Assembly (NCBI RefSeq): GCF_000721105.1
Contig: NZ_JOEV01000010.1
Span: forward strand, 186,001 to 250,000
Source of the DNA: Streptomyces cellulosae
GTDB lineage: Bacteria; Actinomycetota; Actinomycetes; Streptomycetales; Streptomycetaceae
Direction: 5' to 3'
Length of the DNA: 64,000 nucleotides
In this document: positions 36,396-45,456 of the stretch, in pieces
Numbering within the stretch: position 1 is the first letter of the stretch
How the letters are laid out: every line of letters begins with the position of its first letter
The notes under the pieces: generated by a model
The model's input: only the letters and a program-made list of their open reading frames with translations
Databases searched by the model: none
Told to the model about the DNA's origin: nothing
Translations under genes and position numbers: made by a program

Positions 36396-37631
36396 ATGCA
36401 CAGCGGTACTCAGTACGTCCAGGGGCTTCGACTGGCGATGGGCGACAGTCCGGCCTGGACTGTGGAGGCCGTGCGTCAGGCCCGCTACCACGTCGTGAGC
36501 TCCGAGCATCTCTTCGCGCGGGGCAACACCACGCTGCTGACCGGCTGCCCGGACGCCCCGCTGCGCGCCGGAGAGCGGCGGCTCCTCGTTATCGACGAGA
36601 ACGTGGACGCGCTCCACGGTGCTCGGATCAGGGAGTTCTTCGCCTTCCACGGCATCGAGACCACGGTCCTCACCCTGCGCGCCGACGAGACCGTGAAGCA
36701 GTGGGACGCCGTGTGCCAGGTCGTCGACGCGATGAACGACTTCGGGATCGACCGCCGCCGCGAGCCGGTCATAGCTGTCGGCGGCGGCGTGCTCACCGAC
36801 ATCGTCGGTTTCGCGGCGAGCATCTACCGGCGCGGGACGCCGTACATCCGCATCCCCACGACGCTGATCGGCCTCGTCGACGCGGGCGTGGGTGTCAAGA
36901 CCGGAGTCAACTACTCCAGTGGCAAGAACCGCCTGGGCACCTACGCGCCCGCCACGGCCACCTTCCTGGACCGCTCGTTCCTGCGCAGCCTGGACCTTCG
37001 GCACATCAGCAACGGCCTGGCCGAGATCCTGAAGATGGCCCTCATCCGCTCCGAGAAGCTGTTCGGCCTCCTGGAGGCGCACGGTCCCGCTGTGCGCGCG
37101 GACCGCTTCCAGGGCACCACCGGCGGCCTCGCCCGCGCCGCCGACGCGATCATCGCCGAGTCCATCCACCTCATGCTGGAGGAACTGCAGCCCAACCTGT
37201 GGGAGTCGTCTCTGGAGCGCTGCGTGGACTACGGGCACACCTTCAGTCCGACCGTCGAGATGCACGCCCTGCCCGAGTTGCTGCACGGCGAGGCCGTCGT
37301 GATCGACATGGCCCTCACCACCGCGCTCTCCACTCTGCGCGGCGACGTCAGCGAGGCACAGGCCCACCGGGTCTTCTCGGTGATCCGGGCGCTCGGACTG
37401 CCGCTGTGGAACGACGTCCTGGGCGACGCGTCCCTGCTCGAACACGCGCTGCTGGACACCGTGCGCCACCGCGACGGGCAGCAGCGGCTGCCGTTGCCTG
37501 TCGGCATCGGGCGGCACCGGTTCGTCAACGACGTCACTCCGGCGGAACTGCGCGAGGCCGCGCGGCTGCTGCACAGCCGCGCCCAGGACCTGTCGCCGGC
37601 CGCCTCGGACGAGGCGCTGGTGAGCGCATGA
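36396..37631 (+). CDS. 2-epi-5-epi-valiolone synthase-like sugar phosphate cyclase
   Basis: A 411-residue cyclase of the dehydroquinate synthase superfamily that would convert sedoheptulose 7-phosphate to 2-epi-5-epi-valiolone, the first step to C7-cyclitols. NAD site VGGGVLTDIVGFAAS is at about residues 127-141. VDAGVGVKTGVN (about 161-172) and KNRLGTYAP (about 177) are the valiolone-synthase form of these motifs. DYGHTFSP (about 278) and LLHGEAV (about 295) carry metal ligands. VRHRDGQQRLPLPVGIG near the end is also seen in AcbC/ValA, as I recall. AroB proteins differ at VDSSVGGKTAVN. GGAGGGG lies 2 bases before ATG 36396. First gene of an eight-gene unit. Confidence 0.88.
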   Translation: MHSGTQYVQGLRLAMGDSPAWTVEAVRQARYHVVSSEHLFARGNTTLLTGCPDAPLRAGERRLLVIDENVDALHGARIREFFAFHGIETTVLTLRADETVKQWDAVCQVVDAMNDFGIDRRREPVIAVGGGVLTDIVGFAASIYRRGTPYIRIPTTLIGLVDAGVGVKTGVNYSSGKNRLGTYAPATATFLDRSFLRSLDLRHISNGLAEILKMALIRSEKLFGLLEAHGPAVRADRFQGTTGGLARAADAIIAESIHLMLEELQPNLWESSLERCVDYGHTFSPTVEMHALPELLHGEAVVIDMALTTALSTLRGDVSEAQAHRVFSVIRALGLPLWNDVLGDASLLEHALLDTVRHRDGQQRLPLPVGIGRHRFVNDVTPAELREAARLLHSRAQDLSPAASDEALVSA

Positions 37632-38395
37632 GCACCCCGGACCGCGCGCCCGCCACGGCCGTCGTGATCGGCGGGTCGACCGGGATCGGGCGCGGCATAG
37701 CCGACGCCTGGGCCGCGCACGGGATCGAGACCCACGTCTTCAGCCGCAGCCGCCCGGCCGGCCCCGGCGGCGACCGGCTGGTGTGGCACCGGACCGATCT
37801 GCGCGACGCCGAACAGGCCAAGGAGAGCCTGCGCTCCGGCCTGCCGGACCGCATCGATCTGGCCTGCTACTCCGCCGTCTACTTCACCTCCCGGCGCGAG
37901 CCGTTCACGCGGACGGCCGAGGCCGACTGGCTCGACCAGTTCGCGGTCAATGTGCACGGCCTGTCCTGGACCCTGCGGGCCGCGCTGCCGGCGCTGCGCG
38001 AGGCGGCACCGGGACTGTTCCTGCACGTGTCGTCCGAGGTCGTGTACAACGCGGGCCCGCACCGCTCCGGCTACGCCGCCACCAAGGCCGCCGCCGACTC
38101 GCTGATCCGGTCGGTCTCGCAGGAGATCGACCCCGCCGAAGTGACGTTCGTGCAGACACTGCCCGCGGGCATGGTCGACACCCCCGGCATCCGCGCCCGC
38201 CGGCCCGCCGGGTTCGACTACCGCGGCTACATGTCACCGGCCGCCTTCGCGCCCCTGGCCGTGGAGCTCGCCCGCACCCGGGGCGTTCCGTACGCGGGCG
38301 ACGCGCTCGTCGTACACGAGGACGCCTCCTGGTCGTCCGTCGCCAAGGACCTGCCCGTTTCGCAGTCGCGTCCCGTCGCGGACCTGCGCGCGTAG
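37628..38395 (+). CDS. Short-chain dehydrogenase/reductase
   Basis: A 255-residue classical SDR with cofactor motif GGSTGIGRG (residues 15-23), catalytic Ser in HVSSEVVY and YAATK (Tyr about 149, Lys about 153). RSRP after the second strand hints at NADP use. AcbN in acarbose biosynthesis belongs to the same superfamily, so a role as cyclitol oxidoreductase fits. Its ATG overlaps the cyclase stop (ATGA). A 60-base gap follows before the phosphatase gene. Confidence 0.85.
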   Translation: MSTPDRAPATAVVIGGSTGIGRGIADAWAAHGIETHVFSRSRPAGPGGDRLVWHRTDLRDAEQAKESLRSGLPDRIDLACYSAVYFTSRREPFTRTAEADWLDQFAVNVHGLSWTLRAALPALREAAPGLFLHVSSEVVYNAGPHRSGYAATKAAADSLIRSVSQEIDPAEVTFVQTLPAGMVDTPGIRARRPAGFDYRGYMSPAAFAPLAVELARTRGVPYAGDALVVHEDASWSSVAKDLPVSQSRPVADLRA

Positions 38396-38455
38396 GCGCA
38401 GCCGGTCCCTCGACCGTCACCAGCCCGTCCACCACCCCTTCCTCTGGAGCAACTC

Positions 38456-39139
38456 GTGCCTCAACTGCACGCCACAGCACTGCTGTTCGACATGGACGGC
38501 ACCCTTGTGGACTCGACCGCTCTGGTCGAGTCCACCTGGGCCGGATTCTGCGTTCGGCACCGGCTCGATCTCGCGGAGGTGCTGGCCTTCGCCCATGGCC
38601 GCCCCACTCGCGAGACCGTCGGCCACTTCCTTGCCGACCCCGGCCTGGCGGCGGCGGAGACCCGGCGCCTCGTCGCCCACGAGGAGTCCGAGACCACGGG
38701 CATCACCGAAGTCCCCGGCGCCCGTGCGCTGTTGACCTCCCTGCCGTCGCACACCTGGGGCGTCGTCACCTCCGCGGGCCGCCGGCTCGCACAGGTGCGG
38801 ATGGCCGCGGCGGGACTCCCGCTGCCCGGGATCCTGGTCAGCGCCGACGAGGTGAGCCGCGGCAAGCCGGATCCCGAGGGCTATCTGAACGCCGCCGCCC
38901 AGCTCGGCTGCCCGCCGCAGGACGCGGTCGTCGTCGAGGACTCCGGCGCCGGAGTACGGGCCGGACTCGCCGCCTGCGGACGCACCGTGGTCATCGGCGG
39001 TCTGGACACGTACGACGACGTGGCACCGCGCTGGACCGACTTCCGCGGATTCCGGGTCGCCCCACCGCAGGCCGGCCGCCCCGGCGTGACGCTGGAAGTG
39101 CCCGAGCCGGTCGTCGTGGGCCAGGCGGTCCCCGGGTGA
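38456..39139 (+). CDS. HAD-superfamily sugar phosphatase-like enzyme
   Basis: A 227-residue HAD-IA phosphatase. The nucleophile motif is DMDGTLVDS (residues 12-20), the lysine motif is GKPDPEGY, and the acid motif is VVVEDSGAGVRAG. Overall it resembles bacterial sugar- or glycerol-phosphate phosphatases. In this pathway it could remove the phosphate from a cyclitol phosphate before export. The GTG start at 38456 has GGAG 7-10 bases upstream. TGATG overlap joins it to the kinase gene. Confidence 0.85.
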   Translation: MPQLHATALLFDMDGTLVDSTALVESTWAGFCVRHRLDLAEVLAFAHGRPTRETVGHFLADPGLAAAETRRLVAHEESETTGITEVPGARALLTSLPSHTWGVVTSAGRRLAQVRMAAAGLPLPGILVSADEVSRGKPDPEGYLNAAAQLGCPPQDAVVVEDSGAGVRAGLAACGRTVVIGGLDTYDDVAPRWTDFRGFRVAPPQAGRPGVTLEVPEPVVVGQAVPG

Positions 39140-40215
39140 TGAACGCCGTCACTCCCGCCCGGCCTGTCCAGGAGGTGCCCGAGGACCACAGGACCGGCCC
39201 GGTGCGTTCCCCCTCGGTGTCCGTGGCGTTCTCGGGGACCGCCGCTTTCGCGGCGGACATCGGCGGTACGTGGGTGCGGATGCGCACCGGCGGCCAGGAC
39301 GAACCGGTGGAGCGGATACCCTCGCCGAGCCGCCTGCGCCACCCGGACCGCTCCGTCCCCCGGCTGCGGGCGGACCTGGTCGACCTGCTGTGTGACCGGG
39401 TACCGGCCGGTGCCCGAGCCGCTCTGTCCTTCGGCGCGGCCATCGACCACCTGACGGGCACGGTCTACGGGTCGGCCCCGCTGTGGGGCGACGAGAGCGC
39501 CGCGTACGACGTGGCCGCCGATCTGCGGCGGCGCCGGCCCGACGTCACCTGGCACCTCGTCAACGACGTCACCGCCGCGCTGCTGGACTTCGCCGCCACG
39601 CACGCCGGGCCCGGCATCCGGCGGGTCGCCTATCTGACCGTCAGCAGCGGCATCGCCCTGCGCACGGCGGACCTCGAACAGCGCCGGATCCCGGTCGACG
39701 ACCTCGGCCTGCAGGGCGAGGTCGGCCACCTGCCGGTCCCGCTCACCGACCCCGGCTCGGACGTCCTCGCGGGCCTGCCCTGCGAGTGCGGTGCGCGAGG
39801 TCACCTCGCCTCGATCGCCTCCGGGCCGGGCCTGGCCCGGGTGGCCGAGCGACTCGGGCTCTCCCGGCCCGCGCAGGTCGCCGACTGGCTCCCCGGCGCA
39901 CTCGCCGCGGACGACCCCGGCGCCCGGCGCCTGCTGGAGCTGTGTGCCGCTCCGGTCGCCCACCTGCTGCGCACCATGTGGTGTCTCGATCCGCACCTCG
40001 ACCTGATCGGGATCGGCGGGGGAGTCGCCGAGGGGCTCGCCGGACCCTACGCGGCCGAGATCCGCCGCCGGCTCGCCGCCGCGACGTCGTACGCCGACCG
40101 GGGGCGCGACGACGTCTGGCTCGGCGAGCGGCTGGTGTTCTGCACACCCGGACAGGTGGACGCGCTGCGTGGCGCGCAGCGCGTCGCGGACTGGCTCCCC
40201 GGGATCACCCGATGA
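39139..40215 (+). CDS. ROK-family (glucokinase-like) kinase
   Basis: A 358-residue sugar kinase of the ROK/glucokinase type with phosphate-1 motif ADIGGTWVRM (about residues 38-47) and zinc motif CECGARGHL (about 215-223), the third cysteine replaced by His. The glutamate that usually follows it in ROK kinases is lacking. C7-cyclitol kinases of validamycin and acarbose pathways (ValC, AcbM) are related to glucokinases, so 2-epi-5-epi-valiolone 7-kinase is a reasonable guess. The frame is open far upstream, but ATG 39139, overlapping the HAD stop, is the sensible start. ATGA overlap leads into the next gene. Confidence 0.82.
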   Translation: MNAVTPARPVQEVPEDHRTGPVRSPSVSVAFSGTAAFAADIGGTWVRMRTGGQDEPVERIPSPSRLRHPDRSVPRLRADLVDLLCDRVPAGARAALSFGAAIDHLTGTVYGSAPLWGDESAAYDVAADLRRRRPDVTWHLVNDVTAALLDFAATHAGPGIRRVAYLTVSSGIALRTADLEQRRIPVDDLGLQGEVGHLPVPLTDPGSDVLAGLPCECGARGHLASIASGPGLARVAERLGLSRPAQVADWLPGALAADDPGARRLLELCAAPVAHLLRTMWCLDPHLDLIGIGGGVAEGLAGPYAAEIRRRLAAATSYADRGRDDVWLGERLVFCTPGQVDALRGAQRVADWLPGITR

Positions 40216-41300
40216 GCGCCGCGACGTACCGCGCCCTCGTGCGCCGGCCGGCTGACGCCTTTGGCCGCACCCTGGTCGAGGTGGCCGAAGTGCCCACGCC
40301 ACGGCTCGAACCGGGCGACGCCCTGCTCGCACCGGCGACCGTCGGCATCTGCGGCACCGACTGGCAGATCCTGCGCGGCCTGCGCGACGACCCCACTCCT
40401 GTCCTCGGCCACGAAGGCGTCGCGTACGTGGTCGAACCCGGCCAGTCGGGTCTGCCGGAGGGCACGCCGGTCACCGTGAACCCCACGCACCCGCACGACC
40501 CGTCGTTCCTGCTCGGCCACAACCTCCCCGGCCTGTGGGCGGAGCGCACCCGCATCCCCGCCACGGCCGTGCGAGCCGGTCTGGTCGTCCCGGTGCCCGA
40601 CGACGCCGCGCAGCCGGGTGTGGCCGCCCTCGCGGAACCACTCGCCTCGGCCCTGTACGGGATGCGGATCGCGCGTCACACGGTGCGGCCCGCGGCCCTG
40701 GTCGTATGGGGCGACGGCATCGTGGGACGGCTCGCGCGCGACCTCTGGCAGGCCGAACTCCCCGGGCTGCGCTGCCTCCTGGTGGGGCACGGCCCCGACG
40801 CCACCGACCCGGCCGCCACGGAACTGCCCCGGCTGCTGGCCGCTCTTCCCTCGTCGGTCGTCGCGGTGATCGCGACCCCGCGTGCCGGCACACGGGAGGC
40901 GTTGACGGCACTGGACCGGCATGTGCCGGGCACGCTTCTGGTCGATGTCCACGCCGGGCTGGAGCCCGGGCCGCTCCCGCTGACCGCCGGCGACATCGAC
41001 GTCGCCGCGATACGCGCGGCCAACTGCGGCGGCACCCCCTGGCCGCCGCGCGTCGAGGAGTTCACGCGCCCGCACGGCAGGCTTCTGCTCTGCGGTCACC
41101 GTGGGGTCGCCGACAGCCATCTCCGGCACGCCGTCGACCTGTTGCGCACCACCCCGCACCTCGGTGCGGGGGTGCTGACCCACCAGGTGGGACCGGAGGA
41201 GGCCGCCGACCTCGTCAACACCGTGCTCACCTCGGGCATGCGCGAAGCCGCCGGGCGCCGCGTACTCAAAACGTCGATCGACATGGGGAGCCGGCCATGA
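40212..41300 (+). CDS. Medium-chain dehydrogenase lacking the structural zinc site
   Basis: A 362-residue MDR-family oxidoreductase. The catalytic zinc part is visible (GICGTDWQ about residue 45, GHEG about 65), but the four-cysteine structural zinc lobe is replaced by VNPTHPHDPSFLLGHN. The cofactor loop is unusual: VVWGDGIVGRLARDL where GxGxxG is normal. It is probably an alcohol or cyclitol dehydrogenase whose metal and cofactor use may differ from its neighbour at 42139. ATGA overlaps join it to the genes on both sides. Confidence 0.8.
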   Translation: MSAATYRALVRRPADAFGRTLVEVAEVPTPRLEPGDALLAPATVGICGTDWQILRGLRDDPTPVLGHEGVAYVVEPGQSGLPEGTPVTVNPTHPHDPSFLLGHNLPGLWAERTRIPATAVRAGLVVPVPDDAAQPGVAALAEPLASALYGMRIARHTVRPAALVVWGDGIVGRLARDLWQAELPGLRCLLVGHGPDATDPAATELPRLLAALPSSVVAVIATPRAGTREALTALDRHVPGTLLVDVHAGLEPGPLPLTAGDIDVAAIRAANCGGTPWPPRVEEFTRPHGRLLLCGHRGVADSHLRHAVDLLRTTPHLGAGVLTHQVGPEEAADLVNTVLTSGMREAAGRRVLKTSIDMGSRP

Positions 41301-42142
41301 CCGGAGCGCCGGCGGACACGGCGTCGAGCACGGTCACCGGTCCGGGGCCGAGAACGGCGATGCCCGCCCCGGCCGTCGCCGCCCCGCAGTGGCGGATCGA
41401 CACCGACCGCCGCGCGGCAGCGCACACCGCACTCATGGCGGGCGCCGACCAACTGCACCTGGACTACGGTGGCGCACACCGCGGTCCCCCACTGAGCGAC
41501 CCCGTCGCGCTGCGGGCGGCCGAGGCCGTCACGCGGCAGCTCCCGGTCCCCGTACTCGCCGTCAACCACCTCAACGACATCGGCCTCGCAGACGAACGGG
41601 GCGCACCCAACCCCGCGGCGGTGGACCTCCTGCTGCATGCCCTGGACTGCGCCCGGCGCCTGGGCGTCGCCGTGCTTCATGTGCCCGGATTCCGGCGCAG
41701 CCTGCCGAACAGCGAGGGGCTCCGCGCCGGAACGGTGGCGGCCCTGCGCGGCGTGTGCGCACAACTCACCGGGACGGACCTGCTGGTCGCCTACGAGTCC
41801 CCGCTCGACGCGCGTGCATCGCTCGCGCTGGCCCGTGCGGTGGACCATCCGGCCCTGCGCCTGGTCCTGGACACCGGCAACCTCTGCGACGCGGGCCTGC
41901 GGCCGCTCGCCTTCGCCGAAGCGGTCGCGGCAGCCGGGCTGTTGCTGCCGGACGTACACGTCAAGGACGGTTCCGGGACGACGGCGCCCTCGGCCGGTGA
42001 CCTCCCGGCCCTGGTGCGGGCGTCCGGCGCTCGCTCGGTGCTCGTGGAGAACGACTACCGGCGGACCCCCGCCCGCCTGCGTGAGGACATCGCCCTGTGC
42101 CGCCGTGCGGCGAACCCCCGCCCTCTCAAGGAAGCACCATGA
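41297..42142 (+). CDS. Sugar phosphate isomerase/epimerase-like TIM-barrel protein
   Basis: A 281-residue protein of the xylose isomerase-like TIM-barrel superfamily (IolE/IolI/EndoIV fold). Visible strands and metal-ligand positions are AYESPLD, LVLDTGN (about residues 192-198), PDVHVKD and VLVENDY. The first about 30 residues are a Pro/Ala-rich leader. A typical role would be epimerisation or isomerisation of a keto-cyclitol, standing in for the AcbO/ValD-type epimerase of other C7 pathways. Coupled by ATGA to both neighbours. Confidence 0.75.
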   Translation: MTGAPADTASSTVTGPGPRTAMPAPAVAAPQWRIDTDRRAAAHTALMAGADQLHLDYGGAHRGPPLSDPVALRAAEAVTRQLPVPVLAVNHLNDIGLADERGAPNPAAVDLLLHALDCARRLGVAVLHVPGFRRSLPNSEGLRAGTVAALRGVCAQLTGTDLLVAYESPLDARASLALARAVDHPALRLVLDTGNLCDAGLRPLAFAEAVAAAGLLLPDVHVKDGSGTTAPSAGDLPALVRASGARSVLVENDYRRTPARLREDIALCRRAANPRPLKEAP

Positions 42143-43176
42143 AAGCCATCCAGCTCACCGCCCCCCGCACGCTGTCGGTCACCGAGACGGCACCGCCGGA
42201 ACCCGGACCCGGCGAAGTCCTCGTCCGGGTGGGCCTGCTCGGCCTGTGCGGCACCGACCTCGGCTTCTTCGACGGCAGCAGCAACTACCTGCGCGACGGG
42301 CTGAAGAGCTACCCGTTCGTCCTGGGCCACGAATGGATCGGCACCGTCGTCGAGACCGGCCCCGGAACCGATCCGGACCTGCTCGGCCGTCGGGTGTCGG
42401 GCCACAACTTCCGGGTCTGCGGCCGGTGCGCGCACTGCCGTGCCGGACGCGTCCGCTCCTGCCCGGACCGCAGCGAGATCGGCGTGCTGGGCCCCCGTCC
42501 GGGCGCCGGCGCGCAGCTGATCACCGCCCCGTCGGACACCCTCACCCGGATCCCCGATGCCCTGTCCGACGCGGCAGGTGCCCTGCTCGAACCGACGGCC
42601 GCCGCGGCGCACGCTGTGGACCGGCTCACCGTGACCGCGTCCGACCGGGTGGCGGTGCTGGGCGCCGGCACCCTCGGGCTCGCCGCGGCGCAGATCACGC
42701 GCGCGATCGGCGCGGACACCGTCGTCCTCGACCCGCAGCCCGCGGCTCGGGCGCTCGCCGCCGAGCTGGGCCTGCGCGCCCAGGCCGCCCCGGCCAGGTC
42801 GGACGACGAGGCGTACGACGCCGTGATCGAGGCGTCCGGCAACGCGGCGGCCGTCCGCTCCGCCGTCCGCCTGGTCGCGGCGGGCGGGCGCATCGCCCAG
42901 TTGGGCACGCCTCACCACACCGTCGACGGCTTCGACGCGGCGGCTCTGGTGATCCGGGACGCGACCCTGCACGGCGTGCTGTCCGGCATCGGCCACTGGG
43001 ACCGGCTCGTCGGCCTGGTCGAGTCCGGTGCGGTGAACCTCGACGCCCTCGTCGACCGGGTCTTCCCGCTGGACGAGCTGGATGCCGCGTTCGCCCGCCT
43101 CGCGGACGGCAGCCGCAGCCGCCCCAAGGTCCTCGTCCGGATCGACCCGGCGCTCGCCGCCGCGGGCCCGGCATGA
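42139..43176 (+). CDS. Zinc-dependent medium-chain alcohol dehydrogenase
   Basis: A 345-residue sorbitol- or threonine-dehydrogenase-like enzyme. The catalytic zinc segment is LCGTDLGFF with GHEW (about residue 65). The structural zinc has all four cysteines in VCGRCAHCRAGRVRSC (about 93-108). The cofactor loop is LGAGTLGLAAAQ, and DPQPAA at the next strand suggests NAD. AcbL, the cyclitol dehydrogenase of acarbose biosynthesis, is of this type. It overlaps both neighbours by ATGA. Confidence 0.88.
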   Translation: MKAIQLTAPRTLSVTETAPPEPGPGEVLVRVGLLGLCGTDLGFFDGSSNYLRDGLKSYPFVLGHEWIGTVVETGPGTDPDLLGRRVSGHNFRVCGRCAHCRAGRVRSCPDRSEIGVLGPRPGAGAQLITAPSDTLTRIPDALSDAAGALLEPTAAAAHAVDRLTVTASDRVAVLGAGTLGLAAAQITRAIGADTVVLDPQPAARALAAELGLRAQAAPARSDDEAYDAVIEASGNAAAVRSAVRLVAAGGRIAQLGTPHHTVDGFDAAALVIRDATLHGVLSGIGHWDRLVGLVESGAVNLDALVDRVFPLDELDAAFARLADGSRSRPKVLVRIDPALAAAGPA

Positions 43177-44450
43177 GCGTCGAAGCAAAGGCCCGCGAAC
43201 GTATCGACGTGTCGGCCGCCGCGCGGCTCGCCGTCCTGGCGAGCGCCACGTTCGTCTACGTGACCTTCGAGGTCTTCCCCGTCGGACTCATCCAGGACAT
43301 CGCCCGCAGCCTCGACGTCTCGGCCGGCCGGGTGGGGCTGCTCATCAGTGGTTACGCCGTGGTCGCCGCCGTCGTCACGGTGCCGACGGTCGCGCTGGCC
43401 GCACGGGTCTCGCGCGGTACCGCCCTGGTGGTCTCCCTCCTGGTCCTCGTTGTCGCCGAGGTGCTCGCCGGGTGCGCGACGAGCTTCGCGACGATGGTGG
43501 TCAGCCGGGTCGCCGCGGCCCTGACGCACGGCGTGCTCTGGTCGCTGATCGCCCCGGCCGCGGCGACGCTGGTGCCGCGGCACCGTGTGGGCACCGCCAC
43601 CGCGGCCGTGTTCGGCGGTTCCACCCTGGCCGCGATCGCCGGCAGCCCGGGTACGACCCTCATCGGCGAGCTGATCGGCTGGCGCGCCACGGCCCTGGTG
43701 CTGGCGGCGGCCACCGTGGCCGTGACCATCGGGCTGGTGTGGGCCCTCGGGCTGTACGGCCACCCCCGGCAGACGGCGGCCGGGGCGTCGGGGACGGACG
43801 GGGAAGCCGGGGAACCGGACGGCACTCCCGTCGGGCGGCGAGGGGCGCACTGGCCCCGCGTACTGACCTTGTGCGCCGTGGCGGTCGTGCTGATCAGCGG
43901 GCACTTCCTGAGTTACACCTACTTCGCCGTCCTCGTCACCGACGTCACCGGCACGTCCGGCACGACGGTCGGGCTGCTGGCGGTCTTCGGATGCGCCGGC
44001 GCCGTGGGCACCTGGCTGGTGGGCCGGTACAACGACACGACCCCCCAGCGGACGGCGTCCGTGACCATCGCGGTGTTCGCCGTGGGAATCGGGCTGCTGG
44101 CGCTCGCGTCGGCCCTGGGCGGCGGCGTCATGGCGCGCGGCACGGCGGCCGCTGTCGCCGTCGCCCTGTGGGGCGGTGCGTTCGCCGCGGTCGGACCCGT
44201 CTTCCAGACGGGCGTGATGCGCCTGGCCGGCACGGACGCCGACCGTGCCTCCTCCGTCTATGTCACCGGCTTCCAGATCGGGATCGCGAGCGGCTCGGCT
44301 CTGGGCGCCGCCCTGCTCGGCCGGTCGTCGCTGTGGCTGCCGGTCACCTCGACGGTACTGGTGGCGGCCGTGCTGCTGGTCGTCCTGGTACGGCGCCCGG
44401 TGCCCGCTGCCGAAGAACCCGGCGGCCAGCCCGCCGGAGCGCCCCTTTAG
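43173..44450 (+). CDS. MFS exporter (DHA1/sugar-efflux type)
   Basis: A 425-residue transporter with 12 predicted helices split by a polar linker (about residues 190-220). It resembles SotB/AraJ-like sugar or drug efflux permeases. As the last gene of the coupled operon it probably exports the cyclitol product. The frame is open far upstream, and ATG 43173 is chosen because it overlaps the dehydrogenase stop and begins the first helix properly. Confidence 0.85.
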   Translation: MSVEAKARERIDVSAAARLAVLASATFVYVTFEVFPVGLIQDIARSLDVSAGRVGLLISGYAVVAAVVTVPTVALAARVSRGTALVVSLLVLVVAEVLAGCATSFATMVVSRVAAALTHGVLWSLIAPAAATLVPRHRVGTATAAVFGGSTLAAIAGSPGTTLIGELIGWRATALVLAAATVAVTIGLVWALGLYGHPRQTAAGASGTDGEAGEPDGTPVGRRGAHWPRVLTLCAVAVVLISGHFLSYTYFAVLVTDVTGTSGTTVGLLAVFGCAGAVGTWLVGRYNDTTPQRTASVTIAVFAVGIGLLALASALGGGVMARGTAAAVAVALWGGAFAAVGPVFQTGVMRLAGTDADRASSVYVTGFQIGIASGSALGAALLGRSSLWLPVTSTVLVAAVLLVVLVRRPVPAAEEPGGQPAGAPL

Positions 44451-44547
44451 TAGCCAGAGTGCAAATTTAAAAATCCTGATGCCTATATAGTGGCACCAAC
44501 GCTTCTAGTTGCGCCCTTCGTCCGCTCACCCGTGAAAGGCAACCGAG
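44451..44547 (+). promoter_or_regulatory. AT-rich gap with probable promoter for the second unit
   Basis: The run at 44462-44491 is unusually AT-rich for this genome and contains TATAGT at 44486-44491 as a possible -10. No convincing -35 is seen. AAAGGCAACCGAG lies shortly before the hydrolase ATG. Confidence 0.45.
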
Positions 44548-45324
44548 ATGCCCCATACGACCGTCGACAGCGCGACCGTGCACTACCGCACCGAGGGGCA
44601 GGGCCCCGGCCTGCTCCTGGTGCACGGCACCGGCGCCACCGGTGACGCCAACTACGGTCATCTGCTGCAGGAGTTCACAGAGCACCGCACGGTGATCCTC
44701 CCCGACTACGCCGGCAGCGGCGGCACCACCGACGACGGCCGGCCGCTGACGCTGGAGCAGCTCGCGGACCAGGTGCTCGGTGCCGCCGACGCGGCCACCG
44801 ACGAGCCGGTCGACGTCGTCGGGTTCTCGCTCGGCGCGCTCGTCGCCGTCATGGCCGCGGCCCGGCGTCCCGAGCGGGTACGCCGACTGGTGCTGGTGTC
44901 CGGCTGGGCCCGCAACGACGACCTGCGCAAGCGTCTGGGCTTCACCCTCTGGCGCCGGCTGGCCGACCTCGACCCGGAGCTTTACTCGCACTACATCAGC
45001 CTGCTGCTCTTCACCCCGGGCTTCCTGGCGAACCTGGACCCGGCCACGTTCGACGAGGCCGTGGGCGGCGCCGCGGTCAACGAGGGCACGCTGCGTCAGA
45101 TCGAGCTCGGTCTGGAGGCCGACATCCGCGAGCTGCTGCCGAACATCGGCGTCCCCACGCTGGTCGTCGGCTGCCGCCACGACCAGCTGGTCCCCGTCGA
45201 ACACTCGCGGGAACTGCACGACGCGATCCCCGGCAGCACATACCTGGAGATCGAGAGCGGCCACCTGGTGCCGGCCGAGGCGCCGGACAAGCTGGTGGAC
45301 GCCATCCGGACCTTCCTGAACTGA
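44548..45324 (+). CDS. Alpha/beta-hydrolase
   Basis: A 258-residue hydrolase with LLVHGTGATG as the oxyanion loop (about residue 23-32), nucleophile Ser in VGFSLGAL (about 94), Asp in CRHDQLVP (about 213) and His in SGHLVPAE (about 236), so the triad is complete. No signal peptide is seen. Its role is open: an esterase trimming acyl groups, a lactonase, or a self-protection enzyme. It begins the second part of the cyclitol block, which ends with two acyltransferases. Confidence 0.85.
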   Translation: MPHTTVDSATVHYRTEGQGPGLLLVHGTGATGDANYGHLLQEFTEHRTVILPDYAGSGGTTDDGRPLTLEQLADQVLGAADAATDEPVDVVGFSLGALVAVMAAARRPERVRRLVLVSGWARNDDLRKRLGFTLWRRLADLDPELYSHYISLLLFTPGFLANLDPATFDEAVGGAAVNEGTLRQIELGLEADIRELLPNIGVPTLVVGCRHDQLVPVEHSRELHDAIPGSTYLEIESGHLVPAEAPDKLVDAIRTFLN

Positions 45325-45402
45325 CCTCCCTCCGGCACGGGACCCGAGGTGGGCGGCCGGACACCGATGTCCGGCCGCCCGCCCCTGCCCGCTTTGGCGA
45401 TG

Positions 45403-45435
45403 CACATCGAGCCCACATCGAGCCCACATCGAGCC
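45403..45435. repeat. Three tandem copies of an 11-bp repeat
   Basis: CACATCGAGCC is repeated perfectly at 45403, 45414 and 45425, in the spacer just before the ribosome site (AGAGGAA) of the first acyltransferase gene. Confidence 0.95.
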
Positions 45436-45456
45436 CAAGAGGAATGAAGCCTGCCC

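Noticed and set aside
36396..37631. Housekeeping 3-dehydroquinate synthase (aroB)
   Set aside because: VDAGVGVKTGVN and GHTFSP differ from the AroB forms, and no shikimate genes are nearby; the neighbours fit cyclitol chemistry.
37783..39138. An N-terminal extension of 452 codons on the ROK kinase
   Set aside because: The frame is open but lies across the SDR and HAD genes; the ATG at 39139 overlapping the HAD stop is the sensible start.
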